Shown here piece by piece: positions 35,403-43,476 of a DNA stretch of 43,476 bases. The stretch covers positions 1-43,476 of the forward strand of contig JABHOG010000141.1 of the NCBI GenBank assembly GCA_018694835.1. The letters are read 5' to 3'. The number at the start of each line of letters is the position of its first letter. Within the stretch, counting starts at the first letter, position 1. Origin of the DNA: Planctomycetota bacterium (lineage in GTDB: Bacteria; Planctomycetota; UBA8108; UBA1146). Both the position numbers and the translations under genes were made by a program. The notes under the pieces are model-generated. The model was not told the DNA's origin and did not search any database. It was given only the letters and a program-made list of their open reading frames with translations.

Positions 35403-36171
35403 TGCCCGGAAACTCCCTTCAATACAGTCATCAGTCTCCTGATGACGAAATCGTTGATTCGTCATGATTCGCATTACCATTTCAACTTTCTCTGGGCCCG
35501 GTAGAGCCACCGAGCGTCACACCTCCGTTGGAACCGCGGCGGATCCGCCGGTTCTACTTTTAATAATCGTCCTCAGACACCTCCGCCTGGGGGGTCGCAT
35601 AGACCAGCGCCTGTTCATAAACAAACAGACTAACTGGCCTCGTAACTAAAGATCCTAGCCGCCCTGAAGACAACAAACAAGTGCAGAGACCCCTGGATGT
35701 GGAGACATTCAAACATATGTCAAAAGAGGGAGGCGAGTCATGTTGACTTGCCCAGTCCGGAACGACCTCCTCGGCAAATGGTGATTATTGCTTATATTTC
35801 CGATTTAAGGGCATCTGCTCTTGACCATTGGCTGCCTATCCTGACTATCGTGAACATCCATTAGTACATATGAAGTAATCTTCAATGCGTGTTTACCTTC
35901 TTGCTCTAGACACCTCCCCTGTATAGGATCGAGTATTGACGATCAGAGAAATCGGTCTGGGATCCCCTTCCCCCTTGCCTTCAGCGAGCGGGGATTCAGT
36001 CGGTTGAACTTTGTGGGGGTGTTTTTATTTGCGGCTAGCACTGTGTCGTTTCTGCCTCCCTCCCCCGGGGAGCATTTGAACGGCAACGATGCAGACGGCT
36101 GGTCGCTCACAACCTTAGAGGTGTGTGACTCGGGTTGACGCCCGGTGCATTCACTTTGAACGGGGAGAGTT
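35403..36171. other. 769-bp divergent regulatory region upstream of the multicopper oxidase
   Basis: No credible gene on either strand. It includes an inverted repeat centred on GGCGGATCCGCC (35531-35554) followed by TACTTTTA, a weak promoter-like TTGCTC-15 bp-TATAGG (35901-35927), and a G/C-rich stretch (35960-36080) with ATCCCC/GGGGAT arms before the oxidase start. Its length between two large divergent transcription units suggests regulation, but no specific operator or riboswitch was recognised. Confidence 0.45.
35531..35560 (+). other. Inverted repeat with U-rich flank, terminator-like
   Basis: The arms GAACC and GGTTC flank the palindrome GGCGGATCCGCC, with two unpaired bases on the left side, then TACTTTTAA. 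No upstream plus-strand gene explains a terminator here, so it could belong to an unseen small transcript or a regulatory site. Confidence 0.35.
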
Positions 36172-39100
36172 TTGAAAAGAAACATGCTTCAGGTAGCGAG
36201 CCTGCTGGCAGTACTGTTCGGATCCACCTTTGGCTACGCCCAGGGTCCAGACCCAGAGTATTACGCGGTTCCTTGTAACCGCACCATCACTGCTGACGTG
36301 GTCGCTCTCGATCAGGTGATCATCTACAACCGCTTCGGCGCGGTAGATCGTCACGGGATGATCTTCGCCTTGTCGCACGATGTCATCCCGAGAGTCGCAG
36401 GCACCGCCATCGCTCCCGGAAATGTCCGGCTGCGCAACAATAAGCGGCCGCGCCCACTGGCTCTTCGGGCCAACGTTGGCGACTGCCTCCAGATCACCCT
36501 GACCAACCTGTTGAGTACCTCTCCGTCTCCGGTTGGAGGGGGCGGTACCAATAACGGTACCCGAACCGTGGCCTTCCACGTCAACGGACTGGAGCCCACC
36601 TCCCCTGCCAGCGAGGGGCTGGCGCTGGGAGTCAATGGAGCCTCCGCTCTGGCTGCGACACAATCATCGACCTTTACTTACTACTGCACAACGGAGGGTC
36701 AGTTCGCGTTCCATTCCCCTTCCTCCAGTATCGGAGGAGAAGGAGCCCACGGTGCCATCGCTCGTGGATTGTTTGGAGCTGTGACCGTTCAGCCGCAAGG
36801 TTCGACCTGGTACAGGTCTCAGGTCAATGAGACTGACCTGGCTCTGGCCACCACCGGCATCAACCCCAACGGCACTCCCCAGATCGACTACAACGCGACT
36901 GATGCCAGCGGAAAGCCGATCTTCAAGATTCTCGATGACAACCTGAACACGATTCATTCAGACCTCACCGCCATCGTGGTTCCAGGAGGCGAGGATTGCA
37001 TCGACGCACCTCCCTCCAGCACTTGCGGTGACCCCTACCGTGAATTCGTGATCATCTTCCACGATGAGATCGGCATCACACAGGCCTACCCGGTGCTCCA
37101 GCAGGACAAACTCTATGCGGGTGTTCGCGATGCCTTCGCCATCAACTACGGAACCGGTGGCCTCGGAGCCCCCGTCATCGCAAACCGCATGGGCGAAGGC
37201 CCGGCAAGGAACTGTGGTGAATGCAAGTTCGAGGAGTTCTTCCTCGAGTCGTGGGCCAATGGCGATCCAGCGATGCCTGTCACCCGGAATCCTGTCAGTG
37301 GTGTCGTCGAAAGTGCCTCATTCCCCGACGATCCATCGAATGTCTATCATTCATATCTCGGTGACTCCGTACGATTCCGCAACCTTCACATGGGATCCGA
37401 AACTCACGTGTTCCACCTCCACGCCCATCAGTGGCTCTTCGAACCGAGGAATCCGAACTCGACCTACCTCGATTCCCAGTCGATCTCTCCAGGGAGCAGT
37501 TACACCTACGAAATCAATTACAATGGAAGTGGCAACCGCAATAAGACTCCAGGCGACAGCATCTTTCACTGTCACCTCTATCCTCACTTCGCCGAGGGGA
37601 TGTGGAGCCTGTGGAGAACCCACGACGTATTCGAGGATGGCTCCACTTCAAGGAACCTTCCCGATGGAGAGATTACCCAGGGCACACCCGTCCCGGGGAT
37701 CGTCCCCCTCCCGGGCACCATGATGCCGCCGATGCCCACCGCAGAATTCCCTGGATTCCCGCATTACATCGCGGGAGAAGCCGGACATCGTGCTCCTCAA
37801 CCACCGCTCGAGATGGTCCACGATGGAGGTCTCCAGCGTCACCGGATCAAGTCCAGTACCGTGATCGATGGTGAGGCCGGGATTGCCGCCAAGTACCTGA
37901 TCGATCCGGTCCATCAGAGAGTCAAGGCCAACGACCCACACCCGGCCAAGACCGGCTGGAGCAGGGTGTTGGAATCGGCAGAAATCGAATTGCTGCCGCC
38001 CAACGGAACCGCACTTGAAGTCGCTGCGCAGGATTTCCATTCCGGAACTCTGGGCAACAGTGCCGTCGATGTGACCGACAGCCATAATTGGCCCGGCCGC
38101 GGCTATCCCTCCTTCGACAGCTCTGGAAACGCCGGACTGTTTCTCGTCAACGGTCGCGCTCCCATCGCAGGAGCACCCTTTGCAGATCCCTGCCCCGATC
38201 AATTCATCGACGGTAATGGACTGAACAGATCAGTGGCAACACGCACATACAAAGCTGCGTACATCCAGTTCGACATGACCATCAACGAACTCGGCTGGCA
38301 CGATCGCCAGGCGCGAATCGCGGTCCTCAACGAGGATGTGATGCCAACTCTCAACGGAACCCGGGCTCCAGAACCGCTCTTTTTCCGGGCCAACTCCGGC
38401 GAGTGCATCGTGTTCGAATCGACCAACTTGATGCCGAGCAACCTCAATCTCGATGATTTCCAGATCTTCACACCGACCGATATCATCGGTCAGCACATTC
38501 ACCTGGTGAAGTTCGATGTCACATCCTCCGATGGAAGTGCCAACGGTTGGAACTACGAGGACGGTACCTTCTCGCCGGAGGAGGTGCGGGAGAGAATCCA
38601 CGCCAACAATGTCTGGCAGACCACCAATAATTCCGGACAACAGTTGCTGAGTGCAGAAACCCATCCGGTCTTTGGTCCCGGTACCAACGACGAGTGGGTC
38701 GGAGCTCAGACCACCGTTCAGCGCTGGTGGGCCGACCCGCTGGTCAATAACCAGGGAGAAGACCGGACGATTCGCTCGGTATTCACTCATGATCACTTCG
38801 GTCCCAGTTCTCACCAGCAGCACGGTCTTTACGCCCTGCTAGTGGTCGAACCGACCGACTCGATCTGGACCTACCCCAACGGCAACACGATGCTAGGAAC
38901 CAGAGCAGACGGTGGACCCACCTCCTGGGCTGCCAATATTCTTGCCGGTGTACAGGGTGCAGATAGCATGCGCGAATTCGTGTTCGAAACAGGGGAGTGG
39001 ATGCCGGTATACGATGGTGCCAATAACCCCATCAATGCACCTCGATCCCAAACTCAGGATCAGACCCAGGTCGACGGTGCCAACATCTGGCCCAACATGT

Positions 39101-42100
39101 CTGGCATGAACAACCCCGAGGCGATCTCGATGGGCGGTGGGGCTCAAACCATCAACTATCGCAACGATCCTCCGACTCGCGGAGGAGAGGAGGGGTCAGC
39201 CGCCAATTCCGCCTTCGATTCCTCCATCTACGGTGATCCTTTCACCCCGCTGGCACGTGCTTACGAGGGAGACAACGTGAAGATCTCCATCTCACATGGT
39301 GCGCAGGAGGAGTTCCACACCTTCACCGTGAATGGCAACCGCTGGCTCCAGGAAGGCTCCAACCCCAATTCAGGATTTACCAACATGCAGTTCTATGGCA
39401 TCTCGGAGCACTTCGAGATGTACTTCAAGCTCGGCGATGGATTGAGACACACAGCCGGTAGCCATGGCGCCACCGACTACATGTATCTCGATTCAGTCGA
39501 CAGTGGTGCCAAGGAAGGCATCTGGGGCATCATGAGAGCCTATCATGAGGCTGAATCTGGACTCTCCTTCCTTCCCAACAACTCCGGGACCACTCCACGT
39601 CCACAGCACCCGTTGCAGTCTGGATTGTGCCCGACCGGTCCAGGATCCCCGCCGATTCGACAGGTTCATATCCAGGCCTGGCGGGCCGCCGATCTTCTCG
39701 GTGGTGCCGGACTGGTTTACAACGACAGGTTCACGGTCTTTGACCCCAATGGAATGCTCTACATCCACGAGGAAGACATGATTCCATTCATGACCGGCCA
39801 AAAAGAAGTGGATCCTCTGGTGATCCGTGCCAACGCCGGTGAGTGCATCGAGGTGACTCTCACCAACATGCTTCCTGCGATGATCCAACCCGGTTTCGGA
39901 ACCCCTCGACTCAACGGATTCGAGTCGGTCCAGACCACCGTCGGCCTCAGTCCTCAACTGGTCGCTCATGATGTCGGAACAGGATCGTCCTCCAATGTCG
40001 GTTGGAATCCTGATAGCCTTGCCGGTCCCGGTGAAACCAAGCAGTACGCCTGGTACGCAGGATCGATCGATGCTCAACCCGATGGATCGATTCAATACAA
40101 TCCCATCGAGTTTGGAATGACCAATCTTCGTTCCTTCGGAGACGTGTTCAACCATCACAAACATGGCCTGTTCGGCTCGCTGGTGATCGAACCGGAGGGG
40201 TCACAGTGGTTCTACGATTACCTCGATGGAAACGGCTATGTCGAGGCCAGGAGTGGCTACGAGGCAGACGTTCTCGACCAGGACGGATTGTTGCTGTTTC
40301 GAGAGTATGTCTTGCAGGTGCAGGACTCATTCCCTCTGCTTCGCAAGGGACAACTCAACCAGCAACTCGATGATAAACAGTTAGAAAATCTGGCAGGATA
40401 CAACTACCGGACCGAACCCACCTGGCTTCGCATGGGAGTGAATAGTTCTCCCCCCTGGGTACAGCAGGGATCGATGGATCACACCAATGTGTTCAGTTCT
40501 ACCGCTGGCCTCATCGGTTGTGCCAACCTTCCCTGCCTCGACCCAGCCACTCCTGGCTGCGATGCAGAGGCTGGAACGATGGTCATGTTCCGGGTCGGAC
40601 AGTCGGGCGGAAAAAATAACGGTCATGCCTTCGGCATCTCTGGACACTCCTGGCAACGGCAACCTTTCGCCGACAATTCCACTCGGATCGGTCTCAATCC
40701 TCAGAGCATGGGCATCGGTGCCTCGGGTCCGATTGCCGCACAGTCCCACAAGAACATCTTGATCAAGGCGGGCGGAGAAGCCCGCTCTGCAGGGACATAC
40801 ATGTACCGGATGACCGACAGTTTCGCCTTCACCGGTGGCTGTTGGGGACTGTTGAAGGTCGATCCATACGTGAGGATTCCCGCCCAACCGGTGGCTGCTC
40901 TCAGTTGCGCTGCCCTTCCCGGTACCGGAGTTCAGTTGAACTGGACCAACGCCGGAATCGATTACCTCACTGTCGAACTGTATCGAAACGGTCAGTTGCT
41001 CTCGGTGATGCCAGGATCCATCAGCAGTTACCTCGATGAGATCGCAGTGCCGGGAATCTACACTTACGCTGTGGTTGCGGTCAATCAGGACCTTCCATCG
41101 ACTGAAACCAGTTGTAGTGCGACCGTCACACCTCCGGCTCCGGGGGCATTCGCCTGTACTCCTGAAAACATCGGCGCCCTTCTCGTCTGGGAAAACCAGG
41201 GCCTCTACGACGAGGTGGTCGTGATGCGTGACGGATTGCCCGTCGGGCGACTACCGGGAGACCAGACCTCTCACACAGATCCGGTCAATCCGGGTCAATA
41301 CTTCTACAGCGTCATCGGAGTGGTCAATCTCATCGAGGCTCCATCCGGTGAGTGTGCTCTGGTACTGGTTCCCACCCCTCCGGTGATTTCACCTGCAGTG
41401 GTGGTCGATCCCTGTGCACACATCTTCAATGTCTCCTGGAGCAACAGCAGTGTCACCACCTCGATCGTGGCGACCCTCGATGGCGTGGTGCTGGAGAACT
41501 TGCCCGGAGAAGCGACCTCGATGAGCGTCACCCTCTCCGGACTCGGTACCCAGCAGCTTTGTCTGACCCCGGTCGCGAACGGCGTCAATGGTCCGGCTTC
41601 CTGTATCGACATCACCGCCGCAGGGATCGCTTCCAGTTCGCCCACCAGCGTGGCGATCAGCATCGATCCAGCCACCTACATCGCGACCCTCAGCTGGGAT
41701 TCCACCACCGAGATGGACCAGTGGCAGGTGACCGTCGATGGAGTCGAAGTTGCAGTCCTCGGTGCGACCACACTGGAATGTTCGATTCCTGTTGTAAACT
41801 CTGGCTTGTTCACGGCTTGTGTCGGTGGAATCACCCTCTGCGGAGACGTCATCGTGGCCACCTGTGGCGAAGCAACGGCACCGCAGAGGTTCCAGCGTGG
41901 GGACAGCAATGCCAACGGTAATCTGGACCTGGGAGACGTGATCAACACCCTCAACATCGTGTTTGGCGGCGCGCCAAGCCTGTGTCTCGACGCTGCCGAC
42001 GCCACCGACGACGGTGCCATCGACATCACCGATGCGATCTCTCTGATCAACTACCTGTTCGCAGATGGTGCGGCACCTGCAGCCCCGAGTGGTGAATGTG

Positions 42101-42156
42101 GAGCGGACCTGACCGCCGACACTCTCGACTGCACTTCCTCCACCAACTGCCCCTAG
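36172..42156 (+). CDS. Giant six-cupredoxin multicopper oxidase (MnxG/MofA type) with Fn3-like and dockerin-like C-terminus
   Basis: Predicted 1994 aa. A TTG start is chosen because GGGGAGAG lies immediately upstream and a signal peptide follows (MLQVASLLAVLFGSTFGYA). Three modules each open with a cupredoxin strand set ending RAN-x-G-(D/E)-C near residues 100, 745 and 1220, implying about six cupredoxin domains. Copper motifs: HVFHLHAH (412-419), HCHLYPHFAEGM (466-477, type-1 Cys467 and Met477), HIH (775-777), HDH plus H881 and H884 (873-884), with further histidines at 1049, 1093, 1328-1331 and 1485-1492. The HIHLVKFDVTSSDG and NYEDGTFSPEEVRERI stretches recall MnxG/MofA-type Mn(II)-oxidase candidates. 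Residues about 1560-1890 are Fn3-like units. The end is a dockerin-like pair plus three-cysteine tail. Oxidation of Mn(II) or another extracellular metal is an inference. A twin-SCO gene follows. Confidence 0.88.
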   Translation: MKRNMLQVASLLAVLFGSTFGYAQGPDPEYYAVPCNRTITADVVALDQVIIYNRFGAVDRHGMIFALSHDVIPRVAGTAIAPGNVRLRNNKRPRPLALRANVGDCLQITLTNLLSTSPSPVGGGGTNNGTRTVAFHVNGLEPTSPASEGLALGVNGASALAATQSSTFTYYCTTEGQFAFHSPSSSIGGEGAHGAIARGLFGAVTVQPQGSTWYRSQVNETDLALATTGINPNGTPQIDYNATDASGKPIFKILDDNLNTIHSDLTAIVVPGGEDCIDAPPSSTCGDPYREFVIIFHDEIGITQAYPVLQQDKLYAGVRDAFAINYGTGGLGAPVIANRMGEGPARNCGECKFEEFFLESWANGDPAMPVTRNPVSGVVESASFPDDPSNVYHSYLGDSVRFRNLHMGSETHVFHLHAHQWLFEPRNPNSTYLDSQSISPGSSYTYEINYNGSGNRNKTPGDSIFHCHLYPHFAEGMWSLWRTHDVFEDGSTSRNLPDGEITQGTPVPGIVPLPGTMMPPMPTAEFPGFPHYIAGEAGHRAPQPPLEMVHDGGLQRHRIKSSTVIDGEAGIAAKYLIDPVHQRVKANDPHPAKTGWSRVLESAEIELLPPNGTALEVAAQDFHSGTLGNSAVDVTDSHNWPGRGYPSFDSSGNAGLFLVNGRAPIAGAPFADPCPDQFIDGNGLNRSVATRTYKAAYIQFDMTINELGWHDRQARIAVLNEDVMPTLNGTRAPEPLFFRANSGECIVFESTNLMPSNLNLDDFQIFTPTDIIGQHIHLVKFDVTSSDGSANGWNYEDGTFSPEEVRERIHANNVWQTTNNSGQQLLSAETHPVFGPGTNDEWVGAQTTVQRWWADPLVNNQGEDRTIRSVFTHDHFGPSSHQQHGLYALLVVEPTDSIWTYPNGNTMLGTRADGGPTSWAANILAGVQGADSMREFVFETGEWMPVYDGANNPINAPRSQTQDQTQVDGANIWPNMSGMNNPEAISMGGGAQTINYRNDPPTRGGEEGSAANSAFDSSIYGDPFTPLARAYEGDNVKISISHGAQEEFHTFTVNGNRWLQEGSNPNSGFTNMQFYGISEHFEMYFKLGDGLRHTAGSHGATDYMYLDSVDSGAKEGIWGIMRAYHEAESGLSFLPNNSGTTPRPQHPLQSGLCPTGPGSPPIRQVHIQAWRAADLLGGAGLVYNDRFTVFDPNGMLYIHEEDMIPFMTGQKEVDPLVIRANAGECIEVTLTNMLPAMIQPGFGTPRLNGFESVQTTVGLSPQLVAHDVGTGSSSNVGWNPDSLAGPGETKQYAWYAGSIDAQPDGSIQYNPIEFGMTNLRSFGDVFNHHKHGLFGSLVIEPEGSQWFYDYLDGNGYVEARSGYEADVLDQDGLLLFREYVLQVQDSFPLLRKGQLNQQLDDKQLENLAGYNYRTEPTWLRMGVNSSPPWVQQGSMDHTNVFSSTAGLIGCANLPCLDPATPGCDAEAGTMVMFRVGQSGGKNNGHAFGISGHSWQRQPFADNSTRIGLNPQSMGIGASGPIAAQSHKNILIKAGGEARSAGTYMYRMTDSFAFTGGCWGLLKVDPYVRIPAQPVAALSCAALPGTGVQLNWTNAGIDYLTVELYRNGQLLSVMPGSISSYLDEIAVPGIYTYAVVAVNQDLPSTETSCSATVTPPAPGAFACTPENIGALLVWENQGLYDEVVVMRDGLPVGRLPGDQTSHTDPVNPGQYFYSVIGVVNLIEAPSGECALVLVPTPPVISPAVVVDPCAHIFNVSWSNSSVTTSIVATLDGVVLENLPGEATSMSVTLSGLGTQQLCLTPVANGVNGPASCIDITAAGIASSSPTSVAISIDPATYIATLSWDSTTEMDQWQVTVDGVEVAVLGATTLECSIPVVNSGLFTACVGGITLCGDVIVATCGEATAPQRFQRGDSNANGNLDLGDVINTLNIVFGGAPSLCLDAADATDDGAIDITDAISLINYLFADGAAPAAPSGECGADLTADTLDCTSSTNCP

Positions 42157-42170
42157 TGTCAACTGTGCCC

Positions 42171-42205
42171 GTCGACCTGATCCGCGCCCTGCGGATCAGG
42201 TCGAC
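42171..42205 (+). terminator. Strong hairpin after the multicopper oxidase gene, no U tract
   Basis: A perfect 15-bp stem (42171-42185 with 42191-42205) and a 5-nt loop, 15 bp past the stop codon. It lacks a T run, so it could be an RNA-stabilising or attenuating hairpin between the oxidase and the SCO gene instead of a full terminator. Confidence 0.45.
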
Positions 42206-42259
42206 GGCGATATGATGGGTGCTCTTTCTGATAAGCGGCCCCTCGAACAGGTGAAACTG

Positions 42260-43476
42260 ATGAACTCATTCGACCATCCAGGACTTCTGACAAACGTGAC
42301 CCTTCTTTGCATCCTGTCATCGATACTGGCCATCTCGACGCTCCCCTGCGATGCGATGGCGACAACACTTCCGCAGGAGAATTCAGAAACCTCTCAGGAT
42401 CCGCAGGAGCCGCCCTGTTGCGACGAAGCCAAGAAGCCGACCCCGAAGACAGATGACGAGGAATGCTGCGAACAGAAGGCGATACAGGAGCCCAAAAAAG
42501 ATGAGAGTTGCTGCGAAAAGCCAACCGAAGAGGAAGCTTCGCGTGCCACCGCCTTCATCGAGGCGCCAAAAATTCCCGACCTCTCGGTGCTCGACCAGGA
42601 CGGCCAGCGGGTTCAGTTCCACACCGATCTGATCGCCGGCAAGACGGTGCTGATCAATGTCTTCTTCAGCACCTGCACCACCGTCTGTCCGCCGCTGACC
42701 GCCACCATGCGCAGGGTTCAGCAGATCACCAAGGAGCAGCACGGCGACGCCATCCGCATCATCTCGATCAGTGTCGATCCGGCCAACGATACGCCCGCTC
42801 GCATCAAGAAGTTTGGAGCCCTGTTCGGCGCCGAGCCGGGCTGGAGTTTCATCACCGGTGACAAACCGACGATGGATCAACTGCTTCGTGCACTCGATGC
42901 GGCCACCGGAGACATCACACAGCACACCGCCACGGTGCTGATCGGCAACGATCAGACCGGCGAGTGGGCCCGCACCTACGGACTCTCCAGCGCCGAGGGC
43001 ATCGCCGAGATCGCCTCCGGCATCGAGCAGCGAGCGGCGGTCTTCCGCCGCCTCGAGGAGGCCGCCGACTACTTCCCCAACAATGTGCTGGTCGATCACG
43101 ACGGCAACTCCGTGCGCTTCTTCGACGACCTGCTGCGCGACCGACTGGTGCTGATGCATGTGCTGTTTACCCGGTGCACCGGCGTCTGCCCCCCCATCAT
43201 CCAGAACCTCAAGAAGACCTGCGCGATCCTCGAGGATCGCCTCGGCCCCGAGGTGGTGATCCTCTCCATCACGGTCGATCCCGAGTTCGACAATGTCGAA
43301 CGGCTGAAGGCGTACCACGATGACGCCGAGTTACCCGACGATGGCTGGCTACTGCTCGGGGGAGAGAAGGCGGATGTGAAGCAAGTGCTGACCAAGATCG
43401 GCGCCTGGACCCCCTTCAAGGAGGACCACAACGGCTGGCTGATCCTCGGCAACACCCGCACCGGCGACTGGCGCAA
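42260..43476 (+). CDS. Secreted twin SCO1/SenC copper-chaperone protein with CC-E linker (3' partial)
   Basis: The frame is open from at least 42212 to the window end without a stop; 405 residues are visible from the ATG at 42260, which has AGGTG seven bases upstream and opens a signal peptide (TLLCILSSILAISTLP). Residues about 45-95 are a charged linker with three Cys-Cys pairs (53/54, 69/70, 84/85), each followed by an acidic residue. Two SCO1/SenC thioredoxin-fold domains follow. The first has STCTTVCPP (Cys139/Cys143) and His222; the second has TRCTGVCPP (Cys306/Cys310) and His390, the standard CxxxC plus His copper site in both. SCO proteins load copper into oxidases. Position 104 bp after a giant multicopper oxidase suggests it serves that enzyme. 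Two SCO domains in one chain is unusual. Confidence 0.9.
   Translation, partial: MNSFDHPGLLTNVTLLCILSSILAISTLPCDAMATTLPQENSETSQDPQEPPCCDEAKKPTPKTDDEECCEQKAIQEPKKDESCCEKPTEEEASRATAFIEAPKIPDLSVLDQDGQRVQFHTDLIAGKTVLINVFFSTCTTVCPPLTATMRRVQQITKEQHGDAIRIISISVDPANDTPARIKKFGALFGAEPGWSFITGDKPTMDQLLRALDAATGDITQHTATVLIGNDQTGEWARTYGLSSAEGIAEIASGIEQRAAVFRRLEEAADYFPNNVLVDHDGNSVRFFDDLLRDRLVLMHVLFTRCTGVCPPIIQNLKKTCAILEDRLGPEVVILSITVDPEFDNVERLKAYHDDAELPDDGWLLLGGEKADVKQVLTKIGAWTPFKEDHNGWLILGNTRTGDWR

Overview
The window looks like chromosome of a marine-type Planctomycetota bacterium. This is inferred from protein style, not from a marker gene: very large secreted proteins, C-terminal paired Asp-rich dockerin-like modules of the form RGD-x-N ... 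D-x-NDDG ending in a three-cysteine tail, TPR plus ASPIC/UnbV lipoprotein pairs, and DUF1573 proteins. No rRNA, tRNA, transposase, phage gene or CRISPR was seen. Coding density is moderate and both strands are used.

Layout. 1-1.0 kb: 3' end of a secreted PPC/PKD-like/dockerin-like protein with a strong terminator. 1.25-4.35 kb: two overlapping lipoprotein genes, one TPR and one FG-GAP/ASPIC-UnbV. 4.6-6.5 kb (minus): a zinc-ribbon, membrane-anchored, retropepsin-like protease. 6.66-11.97 kb: a tightly coupled leucine-degradation operon, comprising methylcrotonyl-CoA carboxylase beta subunit, methylglutaconyl-CoA hydratase, a free-standing biotin carboxylase, a separate biotin carrier protein and HMG-CoA lyase. 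12.1-19.7 kb (minus): a secreted cohesin-like/dockerin-like protein, then two lipoproteins built from putative-Ig (He_PIG) repeats, one with about 15, each ending in a cohesin-like domain. 20.1-22.8 kb: a beta-helix/dockerin-like secreted protein. 23.2-23.8 kb: a response regulator with the DNA-binding domain in front of the receiver. 24.5-26.5 kb (minus): an FG-GAP/dockerin-like protein. 26.9-28.0 kb (minus): a DUF1573 protein whose frame is interrupted by one TGA exactly where the family has the first Cys of its CGC motif, followed at once by a SECIS-like hairpin. 28.4-35.4 kb (minus): two very large secreted proteins sharing an unrecognised N-terminal domain of about 570 residues. 36.2-42.2 kb: a giant MnxG/MofA-type multicopper oxidase fused to a dockerin-like tail. 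42.26 kb to the end: a secreted protein with two SCO1/SenC copper-chaperone domains, cut by the window edge.

How the parts may work together. The leu operon converts 3-methylcrotonyl-CoA to acetyl-CoA and acetoacetate. The 28.4-43.5 kb block looks like an extracellular copper-oxidase locus: oxidase, copper delivery protein and two large matrix-like proteins transcribed divergently. Six proteins carry the dockerin-like module, while two surface lipoproteins carry cohesin-like ends on Ig stalks. A cell-surface docking scheme is therefore conceivable but is only an inference.

The two most notable signals are the candidate selenocysteine DUF1573 gene (26911-27996, UGA at 27751-27753) and a scatter of a dozen unrelated short tandem-repeat arrays (9-20 bp units, 2-5 copies) lying mostly between genes or across gene ends.
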